A DNA stretch of 64,000 nt from a candidate division LCP-89 bacterium B3_LCP (GTDB lineage Bacteria > Electryoneota > B3-LCP). The stretch is taken from assembly GCA_005223185.1 (NCBI GenBank), contig NJBN01000006.1, forward strand, positions 124,001 to 188,000, given 5' to 3'. Below are positions 1 through 8,833 of the stretch, piece by piece (the stretch's first letter is position 1; every line of letters starts with the position of its first letter). Position numbers and translations under genes: made by a program. The notes beneath the pieces were generated by a model that was not told the DNA's origin, did not search any database, and was given only the letters and a program-made list of their open reading frames with translations.

Positions 1-890
1 CCACTCCTTATTTTTTCAATACGTTCACTAACAATCGCCCAAAGATTCTTTAGACCTTCATCACCAGTACGATTTTCTGCTTTTAAACTCAATATACCCT
101 GATGAAAGTCACGTATACTCCTTCTGACAACAAATGTAATATATTCCTGGATTTGTTTCTCATTTTCTTTCTCTAGAATATCCTCCATTTTTTTTACATC
201 ATTTACTGCAATTCGCTTTAACCTGTTAAATAAAGCACCACTGAGAACAGGCCTATTATTTTTTACCCATTTCTTATGTAGTGAGAGGATGTCTGGAATT
301 TCATTTCCGTATTTTTTAATAGCTTTTTTTTGAATTCTCTCGATAGCTTCTAATCTGTAATCAGGGCATAATTGCCCTACATAAATTATACCTATAACTC
401 TTTTCTGAAAAAATACAGGAAAGACAAGGACTGAGTATCCCAATATTGGACAATTAGTAATACCAATGATGCGACTTTCATATCTTGTAATCACGAATTG
501 GAAATCCTTATCTTCATAAAACTTATCTAATTCTTTACTTTGTTTTATCCTTTCATGTATTTGCACATTGAACTTTGATTCACTTAGATTTCGGAACAGA
601 TTTGCTATTTTATTTTCTACCCGACTACAGTGAACTCCATCGGTTTCATAACGAAACTTCATACATGCTGCGCTTTCCTGATAATCATGGGTTGTTATCC
701 GCGTCCGAAATGGCATCTCCTTCGAATTAACAGGGAATTCCATCATTGAAACTGGCTTTTCTATTTGGTTGGCAAGCGGAGTCAGAATTCCTTTCAGATG
801 ATTACTGGAGATGATCCCAGTTCCCTTTAATATATCCTCTCTATCATTAGTAATATGATCTGGCTTAAATGGCCAGGGATTATCACTCAT
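1..890 (-). CDS. PocR/GAF-like sensor protein, C-terminus cut by window edge
   Basis: A reading frame opens at ATG 890 and stays open to base 1, giving about 296 residues with no stop. The middle part reads like a PocR-type or GAF-like ligand-sensing domain: a Cys-containing region followed by TNCPILGYSVLVFPVFF and then KRVIGIIYVGQL, matching the usual pattern of Cys, hydrophobic strand, G-x-x-(I/V)-G and GQ. The rest is helical and charged. The output domain would lie beyond the window, so regulator or kinase cannot be decided. It is downstream of the ppdK terminator and probably a separate unit. The family call is by eye. Confidence 0.55.
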   Translation of the reverse strand, partial: MSDNPWPFKPDHITNDREDILKGTGIISSNHLKGILTPLANQIEKPVSMMEFPVNSKEMPFRTRITTHDYQESAACMKFRYETDGVHCSRVENKIANLFRNLSESKFNVQIHERIKQSKELDKFYEDKDFQFVITRYESRIIGITNCPILGYSVLVFPVFFQKRVIGIIYVGQLCPDYRLEAIERIQKKAIKKYGNEIPDILSLHKKWVKNNRPVLSGALFNRLKRIAVNDVKKMEDILEKENEKQIQEYITFVVRRSIRDFHQGILSLKAENRTGDEGLKNLWAIVSERIEKIRS

Positions 891-1004
891 CTGTCAGATT
901 GTCCTTTCTAAGTAATCTTGTGTAAATGTGGGCTGATATGAAACCTGAATAAATATAAGAAAAACTATATTCAAAGTCAACAGGAATATCAAAAAAACTT
1001 CTTT

Positions 1005-1034
1005 TAATAAAAATAGGGCACACGGAGTGCCCCA
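1005..1034 (-). terminator. Intrinsic terminator after ppdK
   Basis: On the minus strand a GC-rich stem, GGGGCAC and GTGCCC around a short loop (about 1033-1016), is followed by an interrupted T tract (CTATTTTTATT, to about 1005). It lies about 35 bases after the ppdK stop codon, as expected for rho-independent termination. Confidence 0.7.
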
Positions 1035-1068
1035 TCAATGTAAAAGGTTGTAGATCTAGTTCTTACCC

Positions 1069-3810
1069 TTACTTCGCCTTCAACGCCGCCTGCGCTGCAG
1101 CTAACCGGGCGATAGGTATCCGGAATGGTGAACAGGAAACATAATCCAGCTTCACTTCATGGCAGAATTCCACCGATGAGGGTTCACCGCCGTGTTCACC
1201 ACAGATTCCGACCTTAAGCTTCGGTCTCGTCTGCCTCCCCTTCTTCACTCCTATCTTAATCAACTGCCCCACTCCCTTTCTATCCAACACCTGGAAGGGA
1301 TCATGCCTGAGAATCTTCTTATCTATGTATTCAGGCAGGAACTTACCCGCGTCATCACGGGAAAAACCGAAGGTGGTCTGGGTCAAGTCGTTCGTACCGT
1401 AGCTGAAGAATTCCGCCACGTCGGCGATCTGATCGGCGGTCAGAGCAGCGCGGGGCAGCTCTATCATAGTTCCAACCAGATAGCTAATTTTAACATTCGT
1501 CTCCTTCATTATCTGATCAGCGATTTTTCTGGTTATATCAGCCTGAATCTTTAGTTCATTGACATGACCGACCAGCGGTATCATAATTTCAGGGACTGGC
1601 TTTATCCCTCTCTTCATGACGTTAGCCGCCGCCTCGAAGATAGCTCGCACCTGCATTTCAGTAATTTCCGGATAGACAATTCCCAAACGGCAACCACGAT
1701 GCCCTAACATCGGGTTCATCTCGTGAAGGTTATGAACTTTCACTTTGAGGGTTTCAGCAGATATTCCCGATTTGGCTGCAAGTTCCGCAATTTCCCTGTC
1801 GTCCTGAGGCAGAAATTCATGCAGGGGAGGATCAAGTGTCCTGATGGTAACCGGCAGACCGTCCATAGCTTCGAAGATGCCTTCGAAATCACTACGCTGC
1901 ATGGGTAATAACTTATTTAAAGCAATGCGGCGACCGGTTTCGTCTTCAGCCAGAATCATCTCGCGCACGGCATTTATGCGATCTCCCTCGAAGAACATGT
2001 GTTCGGTGCGGCATAATCCTATACCCTGTGCACCGTAATTCCTGGCAATAACAGAGTCCTTCGGTGTATCCGCATTAGTTCTCACCTTAAGCCTGGCCGA
2101 ACGGTCCGCCCAGGACATCAACTCTTCAAATTCCTTCGAAAGCGAAGGTTTTTCTGTCTTCACTTTTCCCAGTATCACGCGACCTGTAGAACCATCAAGG
2201 GTGATCCAATCGCCTTCCTTTATGACAGTGTCCTTTATTTTAAACTGCCGTTTCTCGTAATTAACCATGACAGCTCCAGCGCCTGCAACGCAGCATTTAC
2301 CCATGCCTCGAGCTACTACGGCAGCGTGAGAGGTCATTCCACCGCGAGCTGTCAAAATCCCCTTCGCCACGTTCATTCCGTGGATATCTTCGGGGCTGGT
2401 CTCATTCCTGACTAATATCACCGCCTTCTTATCATCGTTAGGTGATTCAGACCAGGTGACGGCATCATCGGCAGAAAAAACTACGCGTCCGGTGGCAGCA
2501 CCCGGCGATGCAGGTAACCCCCGCGTCAGATCCTTAACGGGCGCTTTACGGTCAATGGTGGGATGAAGTAACTGATCTAAAGAAGTAGGGTCGATGCGCA
2601 GGATAGCTTCTTCCTTAGTGATCAGACCCTCTTTTACCATGTCAACGGCGATTTTGATGGCTGCTGTCGCTGTGCGTTTCCCGACGCGTGTTTGCAGCAT
2701 CCATAGTTTCTCATTCTGGATGGTGAATTCTATGTCCAGCATATCCCGGTAATGGATTTCCAGTTTCTTATAGACTTCAACGAGCTCATCAAAGGCTTGC
2801 GGCATGACTTCCTGAAGAGGTGGATAATGACCTGCTGTTTTCTTCCCCGCCTTATGATTCTTACTGGCTTTCTCCTTGGATCCTTCAATGGTTAACCTAC
2901 AGGGCGTACGAATTCCGGCGACAACGTCCTCTCCTTGAGCATTTATCAGGTATTCCCCGAAAAACTTCTTCTCACCGGTAGCCGGGTTACGAGTGAAGGC
3001 GACGCCTGTAGCAGAATCGTCTCCCATGTTGCCGAAGACCATGCTTTGTATGTTTACAGCCGTTCCCCATTCCCCCGGGATATCGTGTATCTGGCGATAT
3101 GAGATGGCGCGTTTTCCTTCCCAGGACGTAAAGACTGCTCCGATAGCTCCCCAGAGCTGTTCCTGTGGATTATCAGGAAAAGGTATCCCCAATACTGCAT
3201 GGACGATAGCCTTGAACCGTACTACCAATTCTTTCATATCAGTGGTGGTCAGGTCAGTATCCGATGAGTAACCCCGTTTCTGTTTGAGGATAGCCAACGA
3301 GCGTTCCATTTTCTCCCGCACACCCTGACCTTCCTCAGGTTCGAAGCCGTTGGCTTTCTCCATGACCACGTCGGCATACATCTGGATCAATCTGCGGTAG
3401 GCATCATAGACGAACCGTTCGTTGCCGGTTTTCTTTATTAGACCTGGGATGGTTTTTTCTGTAAGTCCTATATTCAGTACAGTTTCCATCATGCCAGGCA
3501 TGGATACCTTAGCTCCTGAACGAACGGAAATTAGAAGGGGATTTTGGGAATTTCCGAAGCCCATCTTCAAGATTTTCTCGACTCGTTCAAGTGCTTTGCC
3601 GACGTCTTCCTTTAATCCGGCAGGGTATTTCCAGCTATGTTCATAGTAGTAAGTACATACATCTGTTGTGATGGTAAAACCAGGAGGTACAGGCAAACCC
3701 AGATTCGACATTTCAGCTAAACCTGCGCCTTTGCCACCTAAGAGGTCTTTCATACCAGCAGAACCTTCCGCTTTGCCATCGCCAAAGTTGTAGATGAATT
3801 TTTGCGCCAT
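1069..3810 (-). CDS. ppdK: Pyruvate, phosphate dikinase
   Basis: Cytoplasmic enzyme that interconverts pyruvate, ATP and phosphate with PEP, AMP and pyrophosphate. The N-terminal nucleotide-binding domain (LLGGKGAGLAEM) is followed by the phosphohistidine swivelling domain with GGMTSHAAVVARGMG (His about residue 495) and the C-terminal PEP/pyruvate barrel with the CGEHGG motif. A Lys-rich insert of about 20 residues near residue 310 explains why 913 residues is longer than the usual 870-880. The open frame extends to 3870, but ATG 3810 (MAQKFIYNF) is preceded by GGAG at a suitable distance, so I use it. In an anaerobe it can serve glycolysis or gluconeogenesis from acetyl-CoA via pyruvate. 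Confidence 0.96.
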   Translation of the reverse strand: MAQKFIYNFGDGKAEGSAGMKDLLGGKGAGLAEMSNLGLPVPPGFTITTDVCTYYYEHSWKYPAGLKEDVGKALERVEKILKMGFGNSQNPLLISVRSGAKVSMPGMMETVLNIGLTEKTIPGLIKKTGNERFVYDAYRRLIQMYADVVMEKANGFEPEEGQGVREKMERSLAILKQKRGYSSDTDLTTTDMKELVVRFKAIVHAVLGIPFPDNPQEQLWGAIGAVFTSWEGKRAISYRQIHDIPGEWGTAVNIQSMVFGNMGDDSATGVAFTRNPATGEKKFFGEYLINAQGEDVVAGIRTPCRLTIEGSKEKASKNHKAGKKTAGHYPPLQEVMPQAFDELVEVYKKLEIHYRDMLDIEFTIQNEKLWMLQTRVGKRTATAAIKIAVDMVKEGLITKEEAILRIDPTSLDQLLHPTIDRKAPVKDLTRGLPASPGAATGRVVFSADDAVTWSESPNDDKKAVILVRNETSPEDIHGMNVAKGILTARGGMTSHAAVVARGMGKCCVAGAGAVMVNYEKRQFKIKDTVIKEGDWITLDGSTGRVILGKVKTEKPSLSKEFEELMSWADRSARLKVRTNADTPKDSVIARNYGAQGIGLCRTEHMFFEGDRINAVREMILAEDETGRRIALNKLLPMQRSDFEGIFEAMDGLPVTIRTLDPPLHEFLPQDDREIAELAAKSGISAETLKVKVHNLHEMNPMLGHRGCRLGIVYPEITEMQVRAIFEAAANVMKRGIKPVPEIMIPLVGHVNELKIQADITRKIADQIMKETNVKISYLVGTMIELPRAALTADQIADVAEFFSYGTNDLTQTTFGFSRDDAGKFLPEYIDKKILRHDPFQVLDRKGVGQLIKIGVKKGRQTRPKLKVGICGEHGGEPSSVEFCHEVKLDYVSCSPFRIPIARLAAAQAALKAK

Positions 3811-3903
3811 ATATTGCTCCGTGATTTTCCTGATGTGGAAGAATGAAAAAAAACTCGCTGAAAAATGCAAGCTTTATATTAAGTATTCTGCCCCTCTTGC
3901 TTA

Positions 3904-3909
3904 ATTATA
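3904..3909 (-). promoter_or_regulatory. Possible -10 box upstream of ppdK
   Basis: A perfect TATAAT on the minus strand lies 94 bases before the ppdK start. The region at 17-base spacing is a poor -35; a TTGACT is present but 23 bases away. The gap between larC and ppdK (3811-3994) holds no other evident feature. Confidence 0.3.
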
Positions 3910-3994
3910 CGGTGGTTATACCTGGATTGTTGAGTCAAAAAAATCTTTCTATCGACGTAGAAATTTAAAATGAGGCAGAAGGACCGATCGAAAG

Positions 3995-5161
3995 TTAATT
4001 ATCAGAGGACAGTGATGAGAAAAACGCCTGATAAATTTCCCCCAGCGGAACGCCTGCCTTCTCACTGATCTCCTTACAAGATTCAAATTCGGGAGTACGG
4101 CGAATTTTGCCTTTCCAGACGGCTTCTTTACCTTTAATATCTCCGAAAGGCGTTTTTACCACTATCGCCTTTCGGGCGAGTTTCAACCTCTCAACTGAAG
4201 AAATTCGTATGCCCAAGGTACTCGTCTCCGAATATATTATATCAACGATTGTCTCCTTCTCTTCAGGATCACATAAAACGGAAAGAACTAAACCCGGACG
4301 ACCCTTCTTCATTATGACAGGAATTAAGAAAGCATCCATCGCGCCTGCTCCTAAAAGCTTTTCTATGACATACGGATACATTTCCGGATTCATGTCATCT
4401 ATGTTGGTTTCTATCAGGAGCGCTCGGTCTATTTCCCCCTTGCCGACTGATTGAAGCAACAGTGATCGCAGAACATTGGGAATCTGAGCTATCTTTTTAG
4501 ACCCTGCACCATAACCGGTTCCGGACAGAGACAAAGCCTCCGGCAGTGTATCGAAAACAGCTAAAGCTTTGATAATAGCTGAACCGGTGGGTGTAGCTAA
4601 TTCACCCTCTATATCGTGAAACTTTAGCGGGCACGATTCTAAAATCTTCAGCGTAGCGGGAGGAGGTAGCGCCATGGGACCGTGTGCGCTCTTGGAAAGC
4701 CCCTTCCCCACTCCGACAGGGCTAGAATAGATGCGTTTTACCTTCAGCATTTCCAGCGCTATACAGGTTCCCACAATATCCACAATGGCATCGACGGCGC
4801 CCACTTCGTGGAAATGAACTTCTTCAACACCGCAGCCGTGAACCTCAGCTTCAGCATGCGCTAATATTTCAAAGATGTTCAGCGCATTTTCCTTCACATA
4901 ATCAGAAAGGTCACTTGAAGTGATAATCTTCTGCACGTCTGCGAGATGCCGTTTCGGTTGCTTTTCGGTTACCTTGATAATAACCTGCCGGGCTTTAATG
5001 GAATGGCGCTTGGTATTCTTAATATTGACTTTGTAACCGCCAACCGAGAGACCGGATAACTTCTGCTGCCACTGCTTGAAGTCAACCCCTAGGTCAAATA
5101 GGGAGGCCAATATCATGTCTCCAGCTACGCCGGAGTAAGCGTCAAAGTACAGTACTTTCAT
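3995..5161 (-). CDS. larC: LarC-type nickel insertion protein (nickel pincer cofactor biosynthesis)
   Basis: A 388-residue protein of the DUF111/LarC family, recognised by YFDAYSGVAGDMILASLFDLG at the start, the HFHEVGAVDAIVDIVG segment and GTGYGAGSKK. LarC puts nickel into the pyridinium dithiocarboxylic acid nucleotide cofactor used by lactate racemase and related LarA-fold enzymes. It is one continuous frame here, without the programmed frameshift known in Lactobacillus. The start overlaps the waaA stop by four bases (ATGA), so the two are translationally coupled. LarB, LarE and LarA are not in the window, so the client enzyme is unknown. Confidence 0.88.
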   Translation of the reverse strand: MKVLYFDAYSGVAGDMILASLFDLGVDFKQWQQKLSGLSVGGYKVNIKNTKRHSIKARQVIIKVTEKQPKRHLADVQKIITSSDLSDYVKENALNIFEILAHAEAEVHGCGVEEVHFHEVGAVDAIVDIVGTCIALEMLKVKRIYSSPVGVGKGLSKSAHGPMALPPPATLKILESCPLKFHDIEGELATPTGSAIIKALAVFDTLPEALSLSGTGYGAGSKKIAQIPNVLRSLLLQSVGKGEIDRALLIETNIDDMNPEMYPYVIEKLLGAGAMDAFLIPVIMKKGRPGLVLSVLCDPEEKETIVDIIYSETSTLGIRISSVERLKLARKAIVVKTPFGDIKGKEAVWKGKIRRTPEFESCKEISEKAGVPLGEIYQAFFSSLSSDN

Positions 5162-6474
5162 GAGGCTCCCACCTGGTTCTGTAAAGTACTCACCACATAT
5201 CGAACGATCTTATCGGTGGCTCCCAAACCAGCTCTGGTGATTCTATCCGAAATATCCGCTGCCCTCTGCCATGATGACTTATCTTCCAAGAATACGCGAA
5301 GTTGTCTTTCCATTTCATCAGGTGAATTAACCACAGACGCAGCTCCATCCTGCACTAAGGATTCGGCTTCGTAAGACATATAGTACCGCGGACCAAAAAA
5401 CAGGGGAAGACCGTACACCGCTGGTTCGAGCACTGAATGAACGCCTTCACCAAAAGCGCCGCCCACGTAAGCCACCCAGGCAATTCGATAGAGCGCTGCT
5501 AAAATGCCAACTTTATCCACGATGAGAACGTCTGATGAAGACAGGTTTCCGTTCATTTGTGAATACCGCACCGGTCGCAATCCAAATCCGTGAAGGTAGT
5601 ATTCGGTGTCTGCTAAAAAATCCTGATTAGGTTCGTGGGGCACTAAAACTAAATAGAGATCCGCATATTCTTTCTTGAGAGTAGCATAAGCCGGTATGAG
5701 CATCCGTTGATCCGGACCCCAGGTGCTACCACCTATGATCACCCTCTTATTTTCTGTCCAGGATAGTGATAGTCCCTTATCCGCATCGGATTGCGCCTGC
5801 TGCATGCGCTCGGAAGTGCGGTCATAACGCGAATCACCGATAACTTCGATATTTTCAGGGCTGACCAATGTAGCCAACCTACAGGCATGAGCATCCCCAA
5901 CTGTCAGGATGCCGGTTATGCCACTTAAAAAACTGCGGTTCAATCCACGCGCCAATAATCCCAACCGCTTGCTTCTTTCATGCAGGTTGGCATTGATCCA
6001 GACGACAGGCACGTTCTGTTTAGAAGCAGCCCAGACCATATTGGGCCAGACGTCATGCTTGACGATGAGAAAAGCCACAGGCTTTAATATGCTGAAAAAA
6101 CGTTTGGCGGACAGCATATCATCAAAGGGAAGATAGCTGCTGGAATCCACTTCATCAGCTTGGGAAATCGGTTTTCCACCGGATGGAGAAAAATAAGTTA
6201 CGTGGAGATGGACATCGGTAAGTTCCTCGCGCAGTTTCTTTAATACCGGACGAGCAGCCTCGAATTCTCCCGCTGAAGCGCAGTGCATTACCACAACCCG
6301 GCGTCCTGAATCGATTTCGTTCTTAATATCAGCTAACTTCTTAAAAAGCCCTTTATGCTCCTGTATCCCTTTCCTGACCTTGGCGTTAAAGGGACGGGTG
6401 ACCTGAATTGCCACATAGAGTAGCGGGATGACTACTATATTGTAAAAGATGAACCAGAATGGATTAGTCCGCAT
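5158..6474 (-). CDS. waaA: 3-deoxy-D-manno-octulosonic acid transferase
   Basis: A 438-residue GT-B glycosyltransferase of family GT30 that transfers Kdo from CMP-Kdo to lipid A precursor at the inner face of the cytoplasmic membrane. An N-terminal hydrophobic anchor (IVVIPLLYVAIQV) is followed by WINANLHERSKR, GGSTWGPDQ, LVPHEP and the sugar-nucleotide segment GEGVHSVLEPAVYGLP, all typical of the family. Its presence implies LPS and an outer membrane. It follows the ThiF-like gene by 14 bases and overlaps larC, suggesting one operon although the functions are unrelated. Confidence 0.93.
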   Translation of the reverse strand: MRTNPFWFIFYNIVVIPLLYVAIQVTRPFNAKVRKGIQEHKGLFKKLADIKNEIDSGRRVVVMHCASAGEFEAARPVLKKLREELTDVHLHVTYFSPSGGKPISQADEVDSSSYLPFDDMLSAKRFFSILKPVAFLIVKHDVWPNMVWAASKQNVPVVWINANLHERSKRLGLLARGLNRSFLSGITGILTVGDAHACRLATLVSPENIEVIGDSRYDRTSERMQQAQSDADKGLSLSWTENKRVIIGGSTWGPDQRMLIPAYATLKKEYADLYLVLVPHEPNQDFLADTEYYLHGFGLRPVRYSQMNGNLSSSDVLIVDKVGILAALYRIAWVAYVGGAFGEGVHSVLEPAVYGLPLFFGPRYYMSYEAESLVQDGAASVVNSPDEMERQLRVFLEDKSSWQRAADISDRITRAGLGATDKIVRYVVSTLQNQVGAS

Positions 6475-6488
6475 GAGTCAATCTGATG

Positions 6489-7502
6489 TTACATAGAAAT
6501 GTATCTGTTGTAAAGCGCTCGAGCCCGGGCTGGATCTGACGTCCCTTTGACGAAGGCGCGTCCGTCCCTGAAGAGGAAGATTTCGCCTTCCGGGATGTTC
6601 AACTTCAGCAAATCATCCGATACTGCAACGGTATAAGACGACTGCAAGCGTTCGGCAATTGCGAGTAGGTTCAGGTTTTCGTCCTGCTGAGATTCAATAT
6701 GAACGACATCCCGCCCGCATAGTGAAGTCGCCTTATTCTGGATGTGTCCATCCAGGAAGCTGAAATCGTGATTTCCACAAGCAGGGCAATCAGGATTTTT
6801 ATTTACCCTTATCTTCGTCCATTTACCAGTGTCGAGATCAAGTTCCTGCAAAGTGCTGTCAACTTCCCTTTCGGTAGTCAGCTTTACCGCTTCAGTAAGT
6901 CCCACGCCAGCTATTACCTCTGCAGCAGCAATCCAGACACCTTCGGTTTCGCAGGTGGGAAGCTCCCCGGTTTCAGGCGGCTCTTCCATCATACAACGCA
7001 GGCAAGCGGAACGATCCGGCTGGATAAGCATTGTTACACCACGGTAACCGACAACTCCGGTATAGATCCAGGGAATTCCGTACTTCAGGGAAAAATCGTT
7101 TATTAAAAAGCGAGTCTCAAAGTTATCGGTAGCATCGAAGATCAAATCAACATTACCTAACAGTGTTTCCGCATTCTTATATGTCAAGTCAGAAGGGCAG
7201 GCTTCTACCTCGCAATACGGGTTTATCGATTCCAGTCTCTTTTTTGCGATGATCGCTTTCGGCGAAATAACATCCAAATCATCTTCTTGAAAGAGCAGCT
7301 GTGTGGACAGATTATGCTCCTCCACAATATCCCGATCTATCAAGCGAACAAATCCAACGCCCAAACGGACTACACTCAGAGAATATATGCTGCCCAAAGT
7401 ACCACAACCGACAATCGCTATGCGGGTCTGTTTCAGCTTCTCCAATCCCTCATGACTGATCCCTTCAAGCTGGATCAACCGGTTGTAACGTTCCGTTTTC
7501 AC
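6489..7502 (-). CDS. ThiF/MoeB/HesA-family adenylyltransferase (E1-like)
   Basis: A 337-residue E1-like protein. The nucleotide site is IAIVGCGTLGS with downstream R-N and DATDNFETRFLIND. The first zinc pair is CLRC and the second CPAC, and TCETEGVW carries the likely catalytic Cys. A C-terminal extension of about 80 residues resembles the ubiquitin-like or rhodanese-adjacent tails of some MoeB/ThiF proteins. It should adenylate the C-terminus of a sulfur carrier of the ThiS/MoaD type. The start is GTG 7502, overlapping the korC stop (GTGA). A molybdenum enzyme nearby (18.8-23.4 kb) would need a MoeB, but the substrate cannot be assigned. Confidence 0.8.
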   Translation of the reverse strand: MKTERYNRLIQLEGISHEGLEKLKQTRIAIVGCGTLGSIYSLSVVRLGVGFVRLIDRDIVEEHNLSTQLLFQEDDLDVISPKAIIAKKRLESINPYCEVEACPSDLTYKNAETLLGNVDLIFDATDNFETRFLINDFSLKYGIPWIYTGVVGYRGVTMLIQPDRSACLRCMMEEPPETGELPTCETEGVWIAAAEVIAGVGLTEAVKLTTEREVDSTLQELDLDTGKWTKIRVNKNPDCPACGNHDFSFLDGHIQNKATSLCGRDVVHIESQQDENLNLLAIAERLQSSYTVAVSDDLLKLNIPEGEIFLFRDGRAFVKGTSDPARARALYNRYISM

Positions 7503-8017
7503 GGCAGATCAAAACCCAACTGAAAAGCTTTGAGATTATGTTTGTGGGCTTTCTCTGGTAAGCAGCGTTTCATGGCGTTGACCATATCTTTTTGTGAAAT
7601 AACGCCGGTTATTTTCACCAGTGCACCAATTCCGATGATCGTAGCAGCTTCTCGATTGTTGAATTCCTTAAGCGCCATTTTCAGAAAGTGAAATGGCTGT
7701 TTTTTCCCTGGTGAATTTATCTCTTCAGTAACGGTTCCCGGGTCAAAGATTACCAATGTATCCGCATGCACGCCGTTCAGATTTGCCTTCAATCCTTTTT
7801 CAGCCATAATGAGTAACACGTCAGGTTTGCGTACCTCAGGGAAATGTATAGTATCTTTGTCGATAATCACATCAGACGTTGACATACCTCCACGGGATTC
7901 CACTCCGTATGAGGTGGTCATAGCAGCGTGCAACCCGGATTCAATCGCTGCTTCGCCTAAAATCCGTCCGGCAAAACCCAATCCCTGCCCGCCAACTCCG
8001 CATAATTTAATCTCCAT
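7499..8017 (-). CDS. korC: 2-oxoacid:ferredoxin oxidoreductase, gamma subunit
   Basis: A 172-residue gamma subunit of the 2-oxoacid:ferredoxin oxidoreductase family, with GVGGQGLGFAGRIL at the N-terminus and TTSYGVESRGGMSTSDVII, the usual signature. I use ATG 8017: GGGAGG sits about five bases upstream, inside the end of korB, whereas the frame could also open at TTG 8020. It overlaps korB by 11 bases and the ThiF-like gene by four, so the kor genes form a tightly coupled unit. Confidence 0.88.
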   Translation of the reverse strand: MEIKLCGVGGQGLGFAGRILGEAAIESGLHAAMTTSYGVESRGGMSTSDVIIDKDTIHFPEVRKPDVLLIMAEKGLKANLNGVHADTLVIFDPGTVTEEINSPGKKQPFHFLKMALKEFNNREAATIIGIGALVKITGVISQKDMVNAMKRCLPEKAHKHNLKAFQLGFDLP

Positions 8018-8810
8018 CAAAACCTCCCGCTTTGCGGATCACATCGTCATAAGCACGGCAATATTCCTGCATGTCTCTTTCACATAAAATGCCGATGGGA
8101 GATTTATCGGATCCGGGCTTCCATCTGGATACCGGGACGACCTCATCACGTATCTGTTGTACCATATCACCAGCAGAGCCCAATTGATTGAATTTGCCGT
8201 ACATGGTAGGACACGGTTCCATGACTTCAACAAAGGCAAAACCGCCCTTATTTATACCCTTCTTCAGATACTTTACCAGATTTTTATAATGAAAAACGGT
8301 AGTCCTGGCGACGAAGGAAGCTCCTGCTGCCTGTACAAGAGCACTTAAGTCAAATGAAGATTCCGGCAGACCGTACCGCGAAGTCGAACTGCGATCTCCG
8401 AATTGGGAAGTGGGTGAATACTGTCCGCCGGTCATGCCGTAATTGCGGTTGTTGGCGCACAATGCCAGAATGCCTAAATTCCGGCGGGCGGCATGGATCA
8501 GGTGGTTGCCGCCAATGGAAGCGGCGTCTCCATCACCCATCAAGGCTACTACTGTCAATTCAGGATTGGCTAACTTGACGCCGGTAGCGTAGGCAATGGC
8601 GCGACCATGCAAGGTATGCAGCGCGTTGGTCATGAAATAATCATCTGACCTGCCGAAACAGCCGATTCCGGTAACCACCACTATCTCATTCAGCGCTAAC
8701 TCTAACTGGTCGAAAGCATCCGCCAGCGCTTTGATTATCACCCCGTGCCCGCAGCCGGAACACCAGAAGGTTGGCAATTTAGCTTCGTTTATGTAGTTGA
8801 AGATAGACAT
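8007..8810 (-). CDS. korB: 2-oxoacid:ferredoxin oxidoreductase, beta (TPP) subunit
   Basis: The 267-residue beta subunit carries a cluster-binding CSGC near residues 17-20 and the thiamine diphosphate/Mg motif GDGDAASIGGNH followed by NNRNYGMTGGQYSPTS. It decarboxylates a 2-oxoacid, passes electrons to ferredoxin and yields the acyl-CoA. The PTFWCSGCGHG start and overall form resemble KorB (2-oxoglutarate) more than pyruvate enzymes. In Thauera aromatica a 2-oxoglutarate:ferredoxin oxidoreductase supplies low-potential electrons to benzoyl-CoA reductase; the context here fits that use. Confidence 0.9.
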   Translation of the reverse strand: MSIFNYINEAKLPTFWCSGCGHGVIIKALADAFDQLELALNEIVVVTGIGCFGRSDDYFMTNALHTLHGRAIAYATGVKLANPELTVVALMGDGDAASIGGNHLIHAARRNLGILALCANNRNYGMTGGQYSPTSQFGDRSSTSRYGLPESSFDLSALVQAAGASFVARTTVFHYKNLVKYLKKGINKGGFAFVEVMEPCPTMYGKFNQLGSAGDMVQQIRDEVVPVSRWKPGSDKSPIGILCERDMQEYCRAYDDVIRKAGGFDGD

Positions 8811-8833
8811 AGCATTACTTAGTTCAAATCAGT

